From the NCBI GenBank assembly GCA_946185535.1, contig CAMHJX010000017.1, positions 1-64,000 on the forward strand: a DNA stretch of 64,000 bases. The letters run 5' to 3'. This document shows, piece after piece, positions 35,231 through 43,072 of this stretch; within the stretch, counting starts at the first letter, position 1; each line of letters starts with the position of its first letter. The position numbers and the translations under genes are program-made. A model generated the notes under the pieces. It was not told where the DNA came from. It worked only from the letters and a program-made list of their open reading frames with translations, and searched no databases. Origin of the DNA: an uncultured Bacteroidales bacterium. Its GTDB lineage: Bacteria; Bacteroidota; Bacteroidia; Bacteroidales; F082.

Positions 35231-35287
35231 TGACAAAATTTCCGATTTTGCACAAAACAGGCTTAAAAATTATGACAAAATTTCCGA
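35231..35287. repeat. Direct repeat TGACAAAATTTCCGA
   Basis: Copies at 35231-35245 and 35273-35287. A third copy with one mismatch (TGTCAAAATTTCCGA) lies at 42281-42295 just upstream of the rhomboid gene. Confidence 0.6.
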
Positions 35288-35355
35288 AATTACTGTTTTT
35301 TGGTGTCTTTTTGATGAAATAACCAATTATATGGTTTGCATTTAATGATAATGTT

Positions 35356-35363
35356 TATCTTTG
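35356..35363 (+). promoter_or_regulatory. -7 element driving structured RNA copy B
   Basis: TATCTTTG with TTTG at 35335-35338 (17-base spacer). The start codon of the next gene is 267 bases downstream. Confidence 0.65.
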
Positions 35364-35402
35364 CAAATGATTTGGTTCGCCAGGTCGACAAATTATTTTA
35401 TT

Positions 35403-35570
35403 GAAGCGTTATGCTTATCTTGAAATTTGGGAATGTAGGAGTTTTCAAAAAGCAACGAGTAATCATAGCGGCTTCCACGCTTGTTATGCGTGGACTGCTA
35501 TACCACAAAGTTGCTTTAGGTATCCTACAACCTCCAATTTCTGAGTGGCCTACAGTTCCACGCTTCTTTT
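35403..35570 (+). ncRNA. Long rod-shaped structured RNA (leader or 6S-like RNA), copy B
   Basis: Six nested helices seen by eye: GAAGCGT 35403-35409 with ACGCTTC 35560-35566; GAAATT 35422-35427 with AATTTC 35536-35541; GTAGGA 35435-35440 with TCCTAC 35523-35528; AGCAAC 35451-35456 with GTTGCT 35510-35515; ATAGCGG 35465-35471 with CTGCTAT 35495-35501; CCACGC 35475-35480 with GCGTGG 35488-35493 around TTGTTAT. A T-rich run follows. The elongated rod with internal loops recalls 6S RNA, but the position 60 bases before a start codon and a shared 3' block with 15165-15363 also fit a cis-acting leader. Confidence 0.6.
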
Positions 35571-35629
35571 GTGTCTAATAGTTTGCATCCTTGTATGAAT
35601 AGTAATAATCATCTTAAAATCAATTTATT

Positions 35630-36832
35630 ATGAAAACAAGAAGAATTCTTTTCGCTGCGTTGCTTCTCTTGGGAACCTCATTGTCATCCTATGCACAAAC
35701 CTTGCAAGCCAACTACATTACGACTGCTGTGCCTTTCCTATCGAATATCCCTGATGCTCGTGGAGCCTCGCTGGGCTTTAGTGGTGTTGCCACCAGCCCT
35801 GATGCTTTCAGCATGTTTTACAATCCAGCCAAATATGCCTTCATGTCGAACGACCATACCATGATAGCTTCTGGATTCAATGCGTATACCACTTTCCCGA
35901 ATCAATACTTGTTGTATGACGCTTTCGCTCAGAGAATTGGCAACTCGGTTATTGCTGCCACGGCACGATATCATCGTTGTGGCGATATAGAGTTATATGA
36001 CGCATATCACCAATCTCTTGGATACTATAGGCCGCAGGAATTTGCCGTGGATGTTGCCTGTTCCTATCGTTTTGGCGATTATTTGTCTGCAGGTGTTGCA
36101 GGGCGTTTTATCCATTACGCTCTGAATACAAGTATGCCAGGATATAACGCCAAATCCAGTTCGGTTGCGGGTGATGTTTCTGCCTATTACAAACGCCCGT
36201 TGGGCAATTTGGTTGACATGTCATTGGGTGCCGCCATTACCAACATTGGCACGAAGATGTCATATAGTTATGCCGAGGGTCGTAAGGATTTCATCCCAAC
36301 AACGCTGCGACTTGGCTCGTGCTTCAAGTTCAACTTCCATCCCAAGAACACCCTTGCCGTGAATCTGGAATTCAACAAATTGATGGTGCCTACGCCTCCT
36401 ATCGTTGCAAGGGATGATTATGGGAATTACATGTACAATGACGATGGTTCCTATCAGATTTTGTATGGAATGGACAATAATGTCTCGGTGTTCCGAGGTA
36501 TGTTCCAATCCTTCTTCGACGCTCCTGGCTATACTATGAATTATGTCACAGGAGATTATGAGCGCATCGGCTCGTTTTACGAGGAACTTTGTGAAGTGAA
36601 TACGGGAATCGGTATTGAATACAATCTAGCCGATCATTTCTTCGTCAGGACGGGTTATTACCATGTGCCAGACTTGAAAGGTCGCGTGGATTGCCTGACC
36701 GAGGGTTTGGGTATGAAGTTCGGTATATTTGGTATGGATATTTCTTATTCCTGGTATTATAAGACTGGTGTTATCGTGAACAGTCAATTTGAAAGGAGCC
36801 GCCTTCGTTGGGACATGTACTTCGCTTTCTAA
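35630..36832 (+). CDS. Second PorV-like outer-membrane protein
   Basis: 400 residues. Signal peptide ending LGTSLSSYAQ, then the PorV opening PFLSNIPDARGASLGFSGVA, followed by TSPDAFSMFYNPAKYAF. Barrel strands match PorV throughout, including RKDFIPTTLRLGSCFKFNF and KLMVPTPPIVARDD, which are nearly shared with porV at 30876. It is a clear paralogue. In Porphyromonas, PorV and its homologues PorQ and PG0027 are distinct; this protein is closer to PorV by the shared barrel motifs. It may serve a subset of cargo. It stands alone behind the structured RNA, with no PorU-like neighbour. Confidence 0.85.
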   Translation: MKTRRILFAALLLLGTSLSSYAQTLQANYITTAVPFLSNIPDARGASLGFSGVATSPDAFSMFYNPAKYAFMSNDHTMIASGFNAYTTFPNQYLLYDAFAQRIGNSVIAATARYHRCGDIELYDAYHQSLGYYRPQEFAVDVACSYRFGDYLSAGVAGRFIHYALNTSMPGYNAKSSSVAGDVSAYYKRPLGNLVDMSLGAAITNIGTKMSYSYAEGRKDFIPTTLRLGSCFKFNFHPKNTLAVNLEFNKLMVPTPPIVARDDYGNYMYNDDGSYQILYGMDNNVSVFRGMFQSFFDAPGYTMNYVTGDYERIGSFYEELCEVNTGIGIEYNLADHFFVRTGYYHVPDLKGRVDCLTEGLGMKFGIFGMDISYSWYYKTGVIVNSQFERSRLRWDMYFAF

Positions 36833-36856
36833 GGAATCGATAGATTTTCCATATAG

Positions 36857-36913
36857 TTTCGGCTCGTTGTCTGGCTTTATTCCGTATTTTTGCCGCCCGA
36901 TAACGAGCCGAAA
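36857..36913. promoter_or_regulatory. 12-bp inverted repeat flanking the MFS gene promoter
   Basis: TTTCGGCTCGTT at 36857-36868 and AACGAGCCGAAA at 36902-36913 are perfect inverted arms 33 bases apart. The -7 element TATTTTTG (36885-36892) lies between them, and the ATG follows two bases after the right arm. Likely operator sites or an mRNA hairpin covering the start. Confidence 0.6.
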
Positions 36914-36915
36914 TC

Positions 36916-38109
36916 ATGGAAGAAAAACTGTTCAATAAGAATTACCTCTGCCTTTGCGCGGCTAATTTCTTGTTTTTCTTTTCGTTCTATCTGCTGCTGC
37001 CCGTATTGCCTTTCTTCATCATGGAGAAATACCAGGCAGGCAATGCGGTCATCGGCACGGTCATCTCCTGTTATACGCTGGCTACCTTGGTGGTACGTCC
37101 TTTCTCGGGCTATATGATGGACACTTTCAAACGTAAACCTTTGTATCTTCTGGCATTGTCCATCTTCACGGCCGTGTTTGTGGGTTATCTCTTTGCAGCA
37201 ACCATCACTATATTAATAATAATCCGTATTGTTCATGGCTTGGCCTTTGGTCTCACCTCGGTGGGCGGTAACACCTTAGTTATTGATGTGGTACCATCGG
37301 AGCATAGGGGAGAAGGCATCGGCTATTACGGTGTGGCCAACAACATCGCCATGGCGGTAGGTCCGATGACGGGGCTGTTTGTGTATGAGCACTTTAGTTT
37401 CAACGCTATCTTTATGGGATGCATGGGTTGCAGCCTGCTGGCGGCTTTGTTCGCCTCAAGGATTCAAACCAAAGTCAGACCGCCCGTCAAGCGTCCTCCA
37501 ATTTCCCTTGACCGTTTTATTTTAATAAAAGGCTTATTGGCGGGTGTTTCGTTCACTCTGTTAGCCTTCGCGTATGGCCAAATTTCCAATTATATTGCCC
37601 TTTATGCTAAGGAGATGGGCCTGACCATCAGTAGTGGCTTGTTCTTCACGGTGTATGCCGTCGGACTCATCGCTTCACGGCTTTTTGCAGGCAAGATGGT
37701 CGATAAGGGCAAGGTGACGCAGACCATCGCCTTGGGCTTGGGTATCGTTGTGTTAGCCATGTTCGGATTGGGGATGTGCCATCATTGCAATGCCTTGGGC
37801 ACGGATTACACTGCTGTAGCTTTCCTGTTGATTGCCTTGTGTTGCGGTTTGGGTTTCGGTGCAGCTTTCCCGTCGTTTAATGCTTTGTTCATCAATCTCG
37901 GTACCAATGCCCAGCGTGGCACGGCCACATCAACTTATTTGACCACCTGGGACTTGGGTCTCGGTATCGGCATCTTCTCGGGTGGAATGCTGGCGGAGCA
38001 TTTCTCGTTCTCGGCCGCTTATTTGGTAGCCTCTGCCTCGGTGCTGGTGTCGCTCATCTTTTTTGTCATCGTTGTAACACCTCATTATCAAAGAAATAAA
38101 CTACGCTGA
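36916..38109 (+). CDS. MFS transporter
   Basis: 397 residues with 12 predicted membrane helices. The A-motif-like loop GYMMDTFKRKPLY between helices 2 and 3 and the GRLADKG-type loop ASRLFAGKMVDKGKV in the second half mark the major facilitator superfamily. It is an inner-membrane secondary transporter or efflux pump, substrate unknown; some relatives export arabinose or drugs. Its stop codon shares one base with the ATG of the GNAT gene (TGATG), so both are co-translated. The promoter is embraced by a 12-bp inverted repeat. Confidence 0.9.
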   Translation: MEEKLFNKNYLCLCAANFLFFFSFYLLLPVLPFFIMEKYQAGNAVIGTVISCYTLATLVVRPFSGYMMDTFKRKPLYLLALSIFTAVFVGYLFAATITILIIIRIVHGLAFGLTSVGGNTLVIDVVPSEHRGEGIGYYGVANNIAMAVGPMTGLFVYEHFSFNAIFMGCMGCSLLAALFASRIQTKVRPPVKRPPISLDRFILIKGLLAGVSFTLLAFAYGQISNYIALYAKEMGLTISSGLFFTVYAVGLIASRLFAGKMVDKGKVTQTIALGLGIVVLAMFGLGMCHHCNALGTDYTAVAFLLIALCCGLGFGAAFPSFNALFINLGTNAQRGTATSTYLTTWDLGLGIGIFSGGMLAEHFSFSAAYLVASASVLVSLIFFVIVVTPHYQRNKLR

Positions 38110-38684
38110 TGCAACCTGTTAATCCCATAGTCCAGCTGCGAGATGCCACATTGGATGATGCGCCTTTCATCGCCCGCGTGGTGTTGGCAGGTATCGATAT
38201 GCTTGACATGGATGCTGTCCTTCCCGATGAGCAGCGTGCGATTTTTGAACATTTGATTAAGATTTGTCGCATGGATGACACCTTATATAGCTATCTCAAC
38301 ACGCGCATTGCTGAGGTTGATGGTAAGCCTGTGGGGGCTTTGGTGGCCTACGATGGCGCACGCTATGCTACTTTGCGCGCTAAGACCTTTGGCCTTGTGC
38401 AGCAAACTTCTGGCATGGACTTGAGTCATAACGCAATGGAAACCGGTCCTAGTGAATTTTATTTGGATAGCATGGCTATCCTTTCCGATTATAGGGGCAT
38501 TGGTATTGGCAAACTGTTGATGCGCGACCGTGTGGATTTTGCCTTCAACAATGGTTTTCAAAAGATTACTTTGCTTGTCGACAAAGACAAACCGCGTTTG
38601 CAACAATATTATGAAAGCGAGGGCTTTGCTTTCAGTGAGGAGATGTTTGTGTTTGGGAGTTGGTATAATAAGCTGGTGAAATAA
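38109..38684 (+). CDS. GNAT-family N-acetyltransferase
   Basis: 191 residues. The acetyl-CoA-binding region is SMAILSDYRGIGIGKLLMRDRVDFA (Q/RxxGxG/A as YRGIGIG), followed by ITLLVDKDKPRLQQYYESEGF, the usual strand-helix ending. It transfers an acetyl group to an unknown amine. The ATG overlaps the stop of the MFS gene by one base, which suggests a joint function such as detoxifying and exporting the same compound; that link is inference. Confidence 0.88.
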   Translation: MQPVNPIVQLRDATLDDAPFIARVVLAGIDMLDMDAVLPDEQRAIFEHLIKICRMDDTLYSYLNTRIAEVDGKPVGALVAYDGARYATLRAKTFGLVQQTSGMDLSHNAMETGPSEFYLDSMAILSDYRGIGIGKLLMRDRVDFAFNNGFQKITLLVDKDKPRLQQYYESEGFAFSEEMFVFGSWYNKLVK

Positions 38685-38713
38685 TGTTTTTTTGCCGTTG
38701 AAGCAAAAATTCC

Positions 38714-38721
38714 TATTTTTG
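38714..38721 (+). promoter_or_regulatory. -7 element of the endonuclease/phosphatase gene
   Basis: TATTTTTG, 22 bases before the ATG at 38743. Confidence 0.65.
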
Positions 38722-38742
38722 TGCCAATAAAAACATAATCTC

Positions 38743-39690
38743 ATGAAAAAACTCCTTCTTTTTGCCCTTATCATAGTGGCATCCATGCAACTTTTTGCCC
38801 AAGATATGCTCGTGGGTACCTACAATATCCGCTATAAAGCTTGGAACGATAGCGTTCAAGGTGAAATATGGCAGAAACGTTGCCAGGTCATCTGCGATCA
38901 GGTGAACTTCATGGCTCCTGAGATTTTCGGGACTCAGGAAGTGCTGTATGTCCAACTTCAAGATATGAAGAAGGCTTTGGATGGCTATGATTATATCGGA
39001 ATCGGTCGCGATGACGGTCAACACGGTGGTGAACACGAAGCTATCTTTTACAAAACGGACAAACTTCAACTTCTCGACCATGGCGATTTTTGGCTGAGCG
39101 AGACACCTGACAAGCCTGGCTTGGGTTGGGACGCAGTCTGTATCCGTATTTGTACTTGGGGCAAGTTTGTTGTAAAGGAAGCGGAACAACGCCATGGCTT
39201 GTTCAATCGCAGAAAAGCTGCAAAAGTGTTCTATTTCTTCAACCTCCACATGGATCATGTGGGTGTGGTGGCGCGCCGCGAGGCGGCCAAATTGGTGGTG
39301 GCCAAGGTCCGAGAGATTGCCCAAGGTGCGCCCGTGTTCATTACTGGCGACTTCAATGTGGACCAGAACGATGAGATTTACACGATTTTCACGAAATCAG
39401 GTTTGTTGAAGGACTCTTATGATACTGCTCGTATCCGCTTTGCGGAAAACGGCACATTCAATGCCTTCAAAACCAACTTTTTCACCAATAGCCGTATCGA
39501 CCATGTGTTTGTGTCGCCTAGTACGACGGTGGAGGCCTACGGCGTTTTCACCAACAGTTATTGGACACCTGATGATGACCCCGATGACAACCTGAAGGCC
39601 AACGATGCACCGCAACAGATTTCGTTCGATACCTACATTCGGCACAATCCCTCGGATCATTATCCGGTCTTCGTGAAGGTTAAGCTTTGA
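38743..39690 (+). CDS. Secreted endonuclease/exonuclease/phosphatase family protein
   Basis: 315 residues with a signal peptide (LLLFALIIVASMQLFAQ). EEP-fold motifs are present: MLVGTYNIRYK, PEIFGTQEV (catalytic Glu), FFNLHMDHVGVVAR (His), VFITGDFNVDQND and RIDHVF, ending in HNPSDHYPVFVKVKL (Asp-His pair). Metal-dependent phosphodiester hydrolysis is likely, either of nucleic acid or of phospholipid/inositol phosphate. The signal peptide places it in the periplasm or outside. It overlaps the convergent EamA gene by 11 bases. Confidence 0.9.
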   Translation: MKKLLLFALIIVASMQLFAQDMLVGTYNIRYKAWNDSVQGEIWQKRCQVICDQVNFMAPEIFGTQEVLYVQLQDMKKALDGYDYIGIGRDDGQHGGEHEAIFYKTDKLQLLDHGDFWLSETPDKPGLGWDAVCIRICTWGKFVVKEAEQRHGLFNRRKAAKVFYFFNLHMDHVGVVARREAAKLVVAKVREIAQGAPVFITGDFNVDQNDEIYTIFTKSGLLKDSYDTARIRFAENGTFNAFKTNFFTNSRIDHVFVSPSTTVEAYGVFTNSYWTPDDDPDDNLKANDAPQQISFDTYIRHNPSDHYPVFVKVKL

Positions 39691-40573
39691 CTTTCCTCTT
39701 CCTTATCTCGCTCCAAGTCTGTAACACCACCGAGATGATAATCAGGGCAATACCGATGCAGAACGAGAAATTCAGCTCCTTGTATTCGCTGAAGATGAAC
39801 ATGGAGAGGATGATGCTATATACTGGCTCCAAATTATAGGTTAAGTTGACGGTGAAAGCTGGAATCTTTTGTAATACAATGATTTGCAGCAGGCAGAGCC
39901 CGATGGTACACACCACAACCATGAAGGCGAGATAAGGATAGTCCATCCCGACGGGATAGAGTCGCCCAACAGGGATGAACATATTATACAAAGGTATTAG
40001 GCAGGTCAAGCCGATGAGGCCACCGACCATTTCCCAAAGCAACATGTTTTTGGCTTCATAGTGTTTGCCAACGCGCTGGTTGGCGATAGCAAACAAGGCA
40101 TAAAGCGCCGAGGAGATCACGCCCAAGGCAATACCCAACCGATAGCGCGAATCGAATTGGAAGATGAGGTAAATGCCAAGGATGGTGAGCAGGCTGAACA
40201 GAAATTCACGGCCTGAGAATTTATGCTTGTTGATGATGGGTTCGAACAAAGCGGTGAAAAAACCTACCAAAGAAAAACACACCACGCCGATGCTGACATT
40301 GGAGGCCTTGATGGAGGCGTAAAAGAATACCCAATGCAGGCACAATAACATACCTACGCCACCCATCTGCAATATGTCCCTGAATTTGTACCGTTGTAGA
40401 GACGCACGACCGTGCGTCTCTGTAAACCGTAAATACAGGAACATCAACACCGCCGCCGCGGCCATGCGCCACCATACCAAAATGGCGGAATCCAAGGTGA
40501 TGAGTCGTCCTAAAACACCAGTGAAGCCCGCAATGAAGACGGAAAGATGTAGCAGCAAGTAGTCCTTTTTCAT
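39680..40573 (-). CDS. EamA/DMT-family transporter with palindromic repeat insert
   Basis: 297 residues, ten hydrophobic segments in two EamA halves, e.g. LITLDSAILVWWRMAAAAVL and LYSIILSMFIFSEYKELNF. An inner-membrane exporter of unknown metabolites. Residues around 52-62 (TETHGRASLQ) are encoded by a copy of the GTAGAGACG palindrome, which has entered the gene in frame at the loop after helix 2. It is the last gene of an EamA-SpoU-EamA unit and overlaps the SpoU gene by four bases. Confidence 0.88.
   Translation of the reverse strand: MKKDYLLLHLSVFIAGFTGVLGRLITLDSAILVWWRMAAAAVLMFLYLRFTETHGRASLQRYKFRDILQMGGVGMLLCLHWVFFYASIKASNVSIGVVCFSLVGFFTALFEPIINKHKFSGREFLFSLLTILGIYLIFQFDSRYRLGIALGVISSALYALFAIANQRVGKHYEAKNMLLWEMVGGLIGLTCLIPLYNMFIPVGRLYPVGMDYPYLAFMVVVCTIGLCLLQIIVLQKIPAFTVNLTYNLEPVYSIILSMFIFSEYKELNFSFCIGIALIIISVVLQTWSEIRKRKVKA
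40396..40424. repeat. GTAGAGACG palindromic repeat inside a coding sequence, copy 2
   Basis: AGAGACGCACG and CGTGCGTCTCT arms lie within the EamA gene and add about ten residues without breaking the frame. Confidence 0.85.
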
Positions 40574-41340
40574 GGTTTTCTCCTTTGGCGGATGGCCTCA
40601 AAGGTGACGATGGCGGTGGTGACCGACACATTAAGCGAGTCGGCGATACCGTTCATGGGAATGATGATGTTTTGATCGGCGGCCTCGACCCAAGCATCGG
40701 AGATACCTGTTGCCTCGGTACCCATCACGAGGGCGGAAGCCTTACGGAAGTCGGCATCGAGGTAATCGATGGAGGCCTTAAGGTAGGTGCAATAGATGGT
40801 GATGCCATTCTTTTTCAGCCATTGGATGCATTCTTCTGTGGAGCATGCATAGACGGGCACACTGAAAATGCATCCGATGCTGGCTCGGATGGCATTAGGG
40901 TTGAAAAGATCCGTGGCAGGGTCAGCAACGATGACAGCATCCACGCCTGCCGCATCAGCGGTGCGCATCACGGCGCCGAGGTTGCCAGGTTTTTCCACAG
41001 TCTCCAATACAATAATCAAAGCATCTTTTCTTGGCTTGAACTCGCTGAGGTTCTTGTATTTGGGTATGGCAACAGCCAGCAGACCATCGCTACCTTCACG
41101 GTAGGCAATCTTGTCGAACACCTCTTCCGTAACAGTCTCGGTATAGGTGGCGTTAACCTTAACAGGTTCTCGTAGCAGTGGCTCGCAGACATAAAGCTGC
41201 TCGATCTCAAATCCACAGGCTTGGGCCCGTTCAATCTCGCGCTGTCCCTCTATAAGGATGCGGTTTCGCTCGCGACGTTCAGCGGCTTTCTGCAGCTTGA
41301 CGAGGTTCTTTATCTTGGGGTTGGTTTTGCTGGTAATCAT
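40570..41340 (-). CDS. SpoU/TrmH-family RNA 2'-O-methyltransferase
   Basis: 256 residues. An N-terminal substrate-binding domain (KIKNLVKLQKAAERRERNRI) is followed by the SPOUT knot: ETVEKPGNLGAVMRTADAAGVDAV, FNPNAIRASIGCIFSVPV, ALVMGTEATGISD and IPMNGIADSLNVSVTTAIV. These are motifs 1-3 of rRNA/tRNA ribose methyltransferases such as RlmB or TrmH. The target nucleotide cannot be read from sequence. It sits between two EamA genes on the same strand. Confidence 0.92.
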   Translation of the reverse strand: MITSKTNPKIKNLVKLQKAAERRERNRILIEGQREIERAQACGFEIEQLYVCEPLLREPVKVNATYTETVTEEVFDKIAYREGSDGLLAVAIPKYKNLSEFKPRKDALIIVLETVEKPGNLGAVMRTADAAGVDAVIVADPATDLFNPNAIRASIGCIFSVPVYACSTEECIQWLKKNGITIYCTYLKASIDYLDADFRKASALVMGTEATGISDAWVEAADQNIIIPMNGIADSLNVSVTTAIVTFEAIRQRRKP

Positions 41341-41364
41341 TGTCAGTTGGGTTTTGTAGGGCTG

Positions 41365-42261
41365 TCACACCGTGGCAGCCGATTTGGGTTTAATTTGTGA
41401 CAACACCAATCCCACCACCACCACCAAGATGCCTATAATCTTAAAAGCAGTCATCTCTTCGATGGCAAGAAGATAACTGAAGATGGCCGTGAAGACAGGG
41501 ATGAGGTTGGAGTAAACATTAGCCTTTGAGGCACCCAGCTTGCTGAAAGCGAAAGCCCACAGGGCGTAAGCGCCAGCGCTACATAAGATACCCAGACAGA
41601 CTAATGGGACGATGTAAGCGCCCACATTGGCGAAGTTTGAAGGCTCGTAGCGCTCCATGATGAAGACCATGGGAATGAAGTAGATCATTCCAACGATGTT
41701 CTGCATCCAAGTGATGGTCAGGGGCTTATAGAGTTTGGTGAGACGAATCAAAGCGATGGAGTAGCCTACGGCCACAATTACCGACCCGCAGAGGAAAAGG
41801 ATGCCTTTGGGTGAGGCTGTTAGTTCTAGGTTCTTGTTAAGTAGCATAACAATGACGCCGACAAAGGAGATGATGAAGCCTACGATATTCATAGGGGTGA
41901 GCCGCTCCTTGAGGAAAATGCGTGCCGCTATAGGTGTCACCAAGGGTATCAGGGCGATGATGCCGGCTCCGATGACGGGTGAAGAGTTCTTCAGTCCATA
42001 GCCTTCAAAGATGAAGTATAGGAAAGGTTCGAACATGGCTGCTATGGCGAACAGCCCGAGGTGCTTTCTCTGGATCTTTTCGTTGAGGCGGAAGACAAAC
42101 AAAATTGTTGTTAGGAAAATGGTGGCGACAACAAGGCGTAGGAAGATGGTCGCGGTAGGGTTGAGGTTCTGGTAGACCTGCGTCGACCAAACGAATGACA
42201 TCCCCCAAAAAACCATAGCGATAACGCCTGCAAGATGAACAATAAATCCTCTGTTTTTCAT
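41365..42261 (-). CDS. EamA/DMT-family transporter
   Basis: About 298 residues from ATG at 42261, with ten hydrophobic segments: GFIVHLAGVIAMVFWGMSFV at the start, FEGYGLKNSSPVIGAGIIAL in the first repeat and SYLLAIEEMTAFKIIGILVV in the second. Two EamA domains, inner-membrane metabolite exporter, substrate unknown. The in-frame TTG at 42276 falls in the -7 element, so ATG at 42261 is used. That ATG lies four bases from the -7 element, implying an almost leaderless mRNA. Confidence 0.88.
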   Translation of the reverse strand: MKNRGFIVHLAGVIAMVFWGMSFVWSTQVYQNLNPTATIFLRLVVATIFLTTILFVFRLNEKIQRKHLGLFAIAAMFEPFLYFIFEGYGLKNSSPVIGAGIIALIPLVTPIAARIFLKERLTPMNIVGFIISFVGVIVMLLNKNLELTASPKGILFLCGSVIVAVGYSIALIRLTKLYKPLTITWMQNIVGMIYFIPMVFIMERYEPSNFANVGAYIVPLVCLGILCSAGAYALWAFAFSKLGASKANVYSNLIPVFTAIFSYLLAIEEMTAFKIIGILVVVVGLVLSQIKPKSAATV

Positions 42262-42265
42262 GCCG

Positions 42266-42273
42266 CAAAAATA
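42266..42273 (-). promoter_or_regulatory. -7 element immediately before the EamA start
   Basis: TATTTTTG on the reverse strand, only four bases before the ATG. Confidence 0.6.
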
Positions 42274-42334
42274 CAAAATCTGTCAAAATTTCCGACCTTT
42301 GCGCGCGGAATGATTCTTGAACGGCCTCAAAATC

Positions 42335-43072
42335 ATGGATAACAAAGCGGAAAGACGGAAGTTTTTGGGTAGCCTCATCGTGCCCTTGCTCATTGTGGCG
42401 GTGATGTGGGTGGTGAAGATTATTGAGGTATCGCTGAACATTGACTTTGGCCGATATGGCGTCACACCACATACAGCGCAGGGCCTTATTGGCATTTTCA
42501 CTTTGCCCTTCCTGCATGGCAGCTGGGAACATCTGCTGTCCAATTCTGTCCCCATTTTGGTTTTGGGCACGGCCTTGTATTACTGTTATCCCACGCTCGC
42601 CAACCGAGTGATGCTCATCACCTATTTGGCCAGCGGCTTGATTACCTGGTGCATCGGCAATCCAGAGTCCACCCATATTGGTGCGAGTGCGCTCGTGTAT
42701 GGCTTGAATCTTTTCCTGATCGCGAGCGGTTTCATTCGTGGCAACCGCATGCTAATCGTCATTTCGCTTATCATGGTGTTCCTTTACGGCAGTTTCATCT
42801 GGGGCATGATTCCGTCTTTGGCCATTCCGCAAAACATCTCGTGGGAAGGGCATCTTAGTGGGGCCATCATTGGGGTACTGTTGGCCATTTTCCTTAGAAA
42901 GGAAGGCCCCCAAAAAGAGGTGTATCATTGGGAAGACGATGAGGATAACGAAGAGGAAATAAAGGAAGATAACTCGGACGTTGCCACAGGCTCATCCTCC
43001 GAAAAACCCTATTGGGATGTGCCCACGCCGAGCAATGACGAACTGACTGTGCGTTACCGGTTTAGACATTAA
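42335..43072 (+). CDS. Rhomboid-family intramembrane serine protease
   Basis: About 245 residues from ATG at 42335 (an in-frame ATG at 42317 is possible). Six hydrophobic segments. The catalytic serine lies in HIGASALVYGLN and the catalytic histidine in WEGHLSGAIIG, the classic GxSx and H pair; LPFLHGSWEHLLSNSVP is the family's HxxxN region. The acidic C-terminal tail (about 60 residues, EDDEDNEEE) is probably cytosolic and disordered. It cleaves membrane proteins within the bilayer, substrate unknown. The 3' end overlaps the convergent GDSL gene by four bases. Confidence 0.93.
   Translation: MDNKAERRKFLGSLIVPLLIVAVMWVVKIIEVSLNIDFGRYGVTPHTAQGLIGIFTLPFLHGSWEHLLSNSVPILVLGTALYYCYPTLANRVMLITYLASGLITWCIGNPESTHIGASALVYGLNLFLIASGFIRGNRMLIVISLIMVFLYGSFIWGMIPSLAIPQNISWEGHLSGAIIGVLLAIFLRKEGPQKEVYHWEDDEDNEEEIKEDNSDVATGSSSEKPYWDVPTPSNDELTVRYRFRH

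Larger units (their letters stand above)
35022..35629. other. 608-bp gene-free stretch with repeats, terminator and structured RNA
   Basis: Contains a T/A-rich leader of the Hsp20 gene (TTGTTTAATTG repeats), doubled CCTGAGC-type repeats at 35087-35133, a bidirectional terminator at 35203-35228, the 15-mer TGACAAAATTTCCGA at 35231 and 35273, a forward promoter at 35356 and the rod-shaped RNA ending near 35570. Confidence 0.7.
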
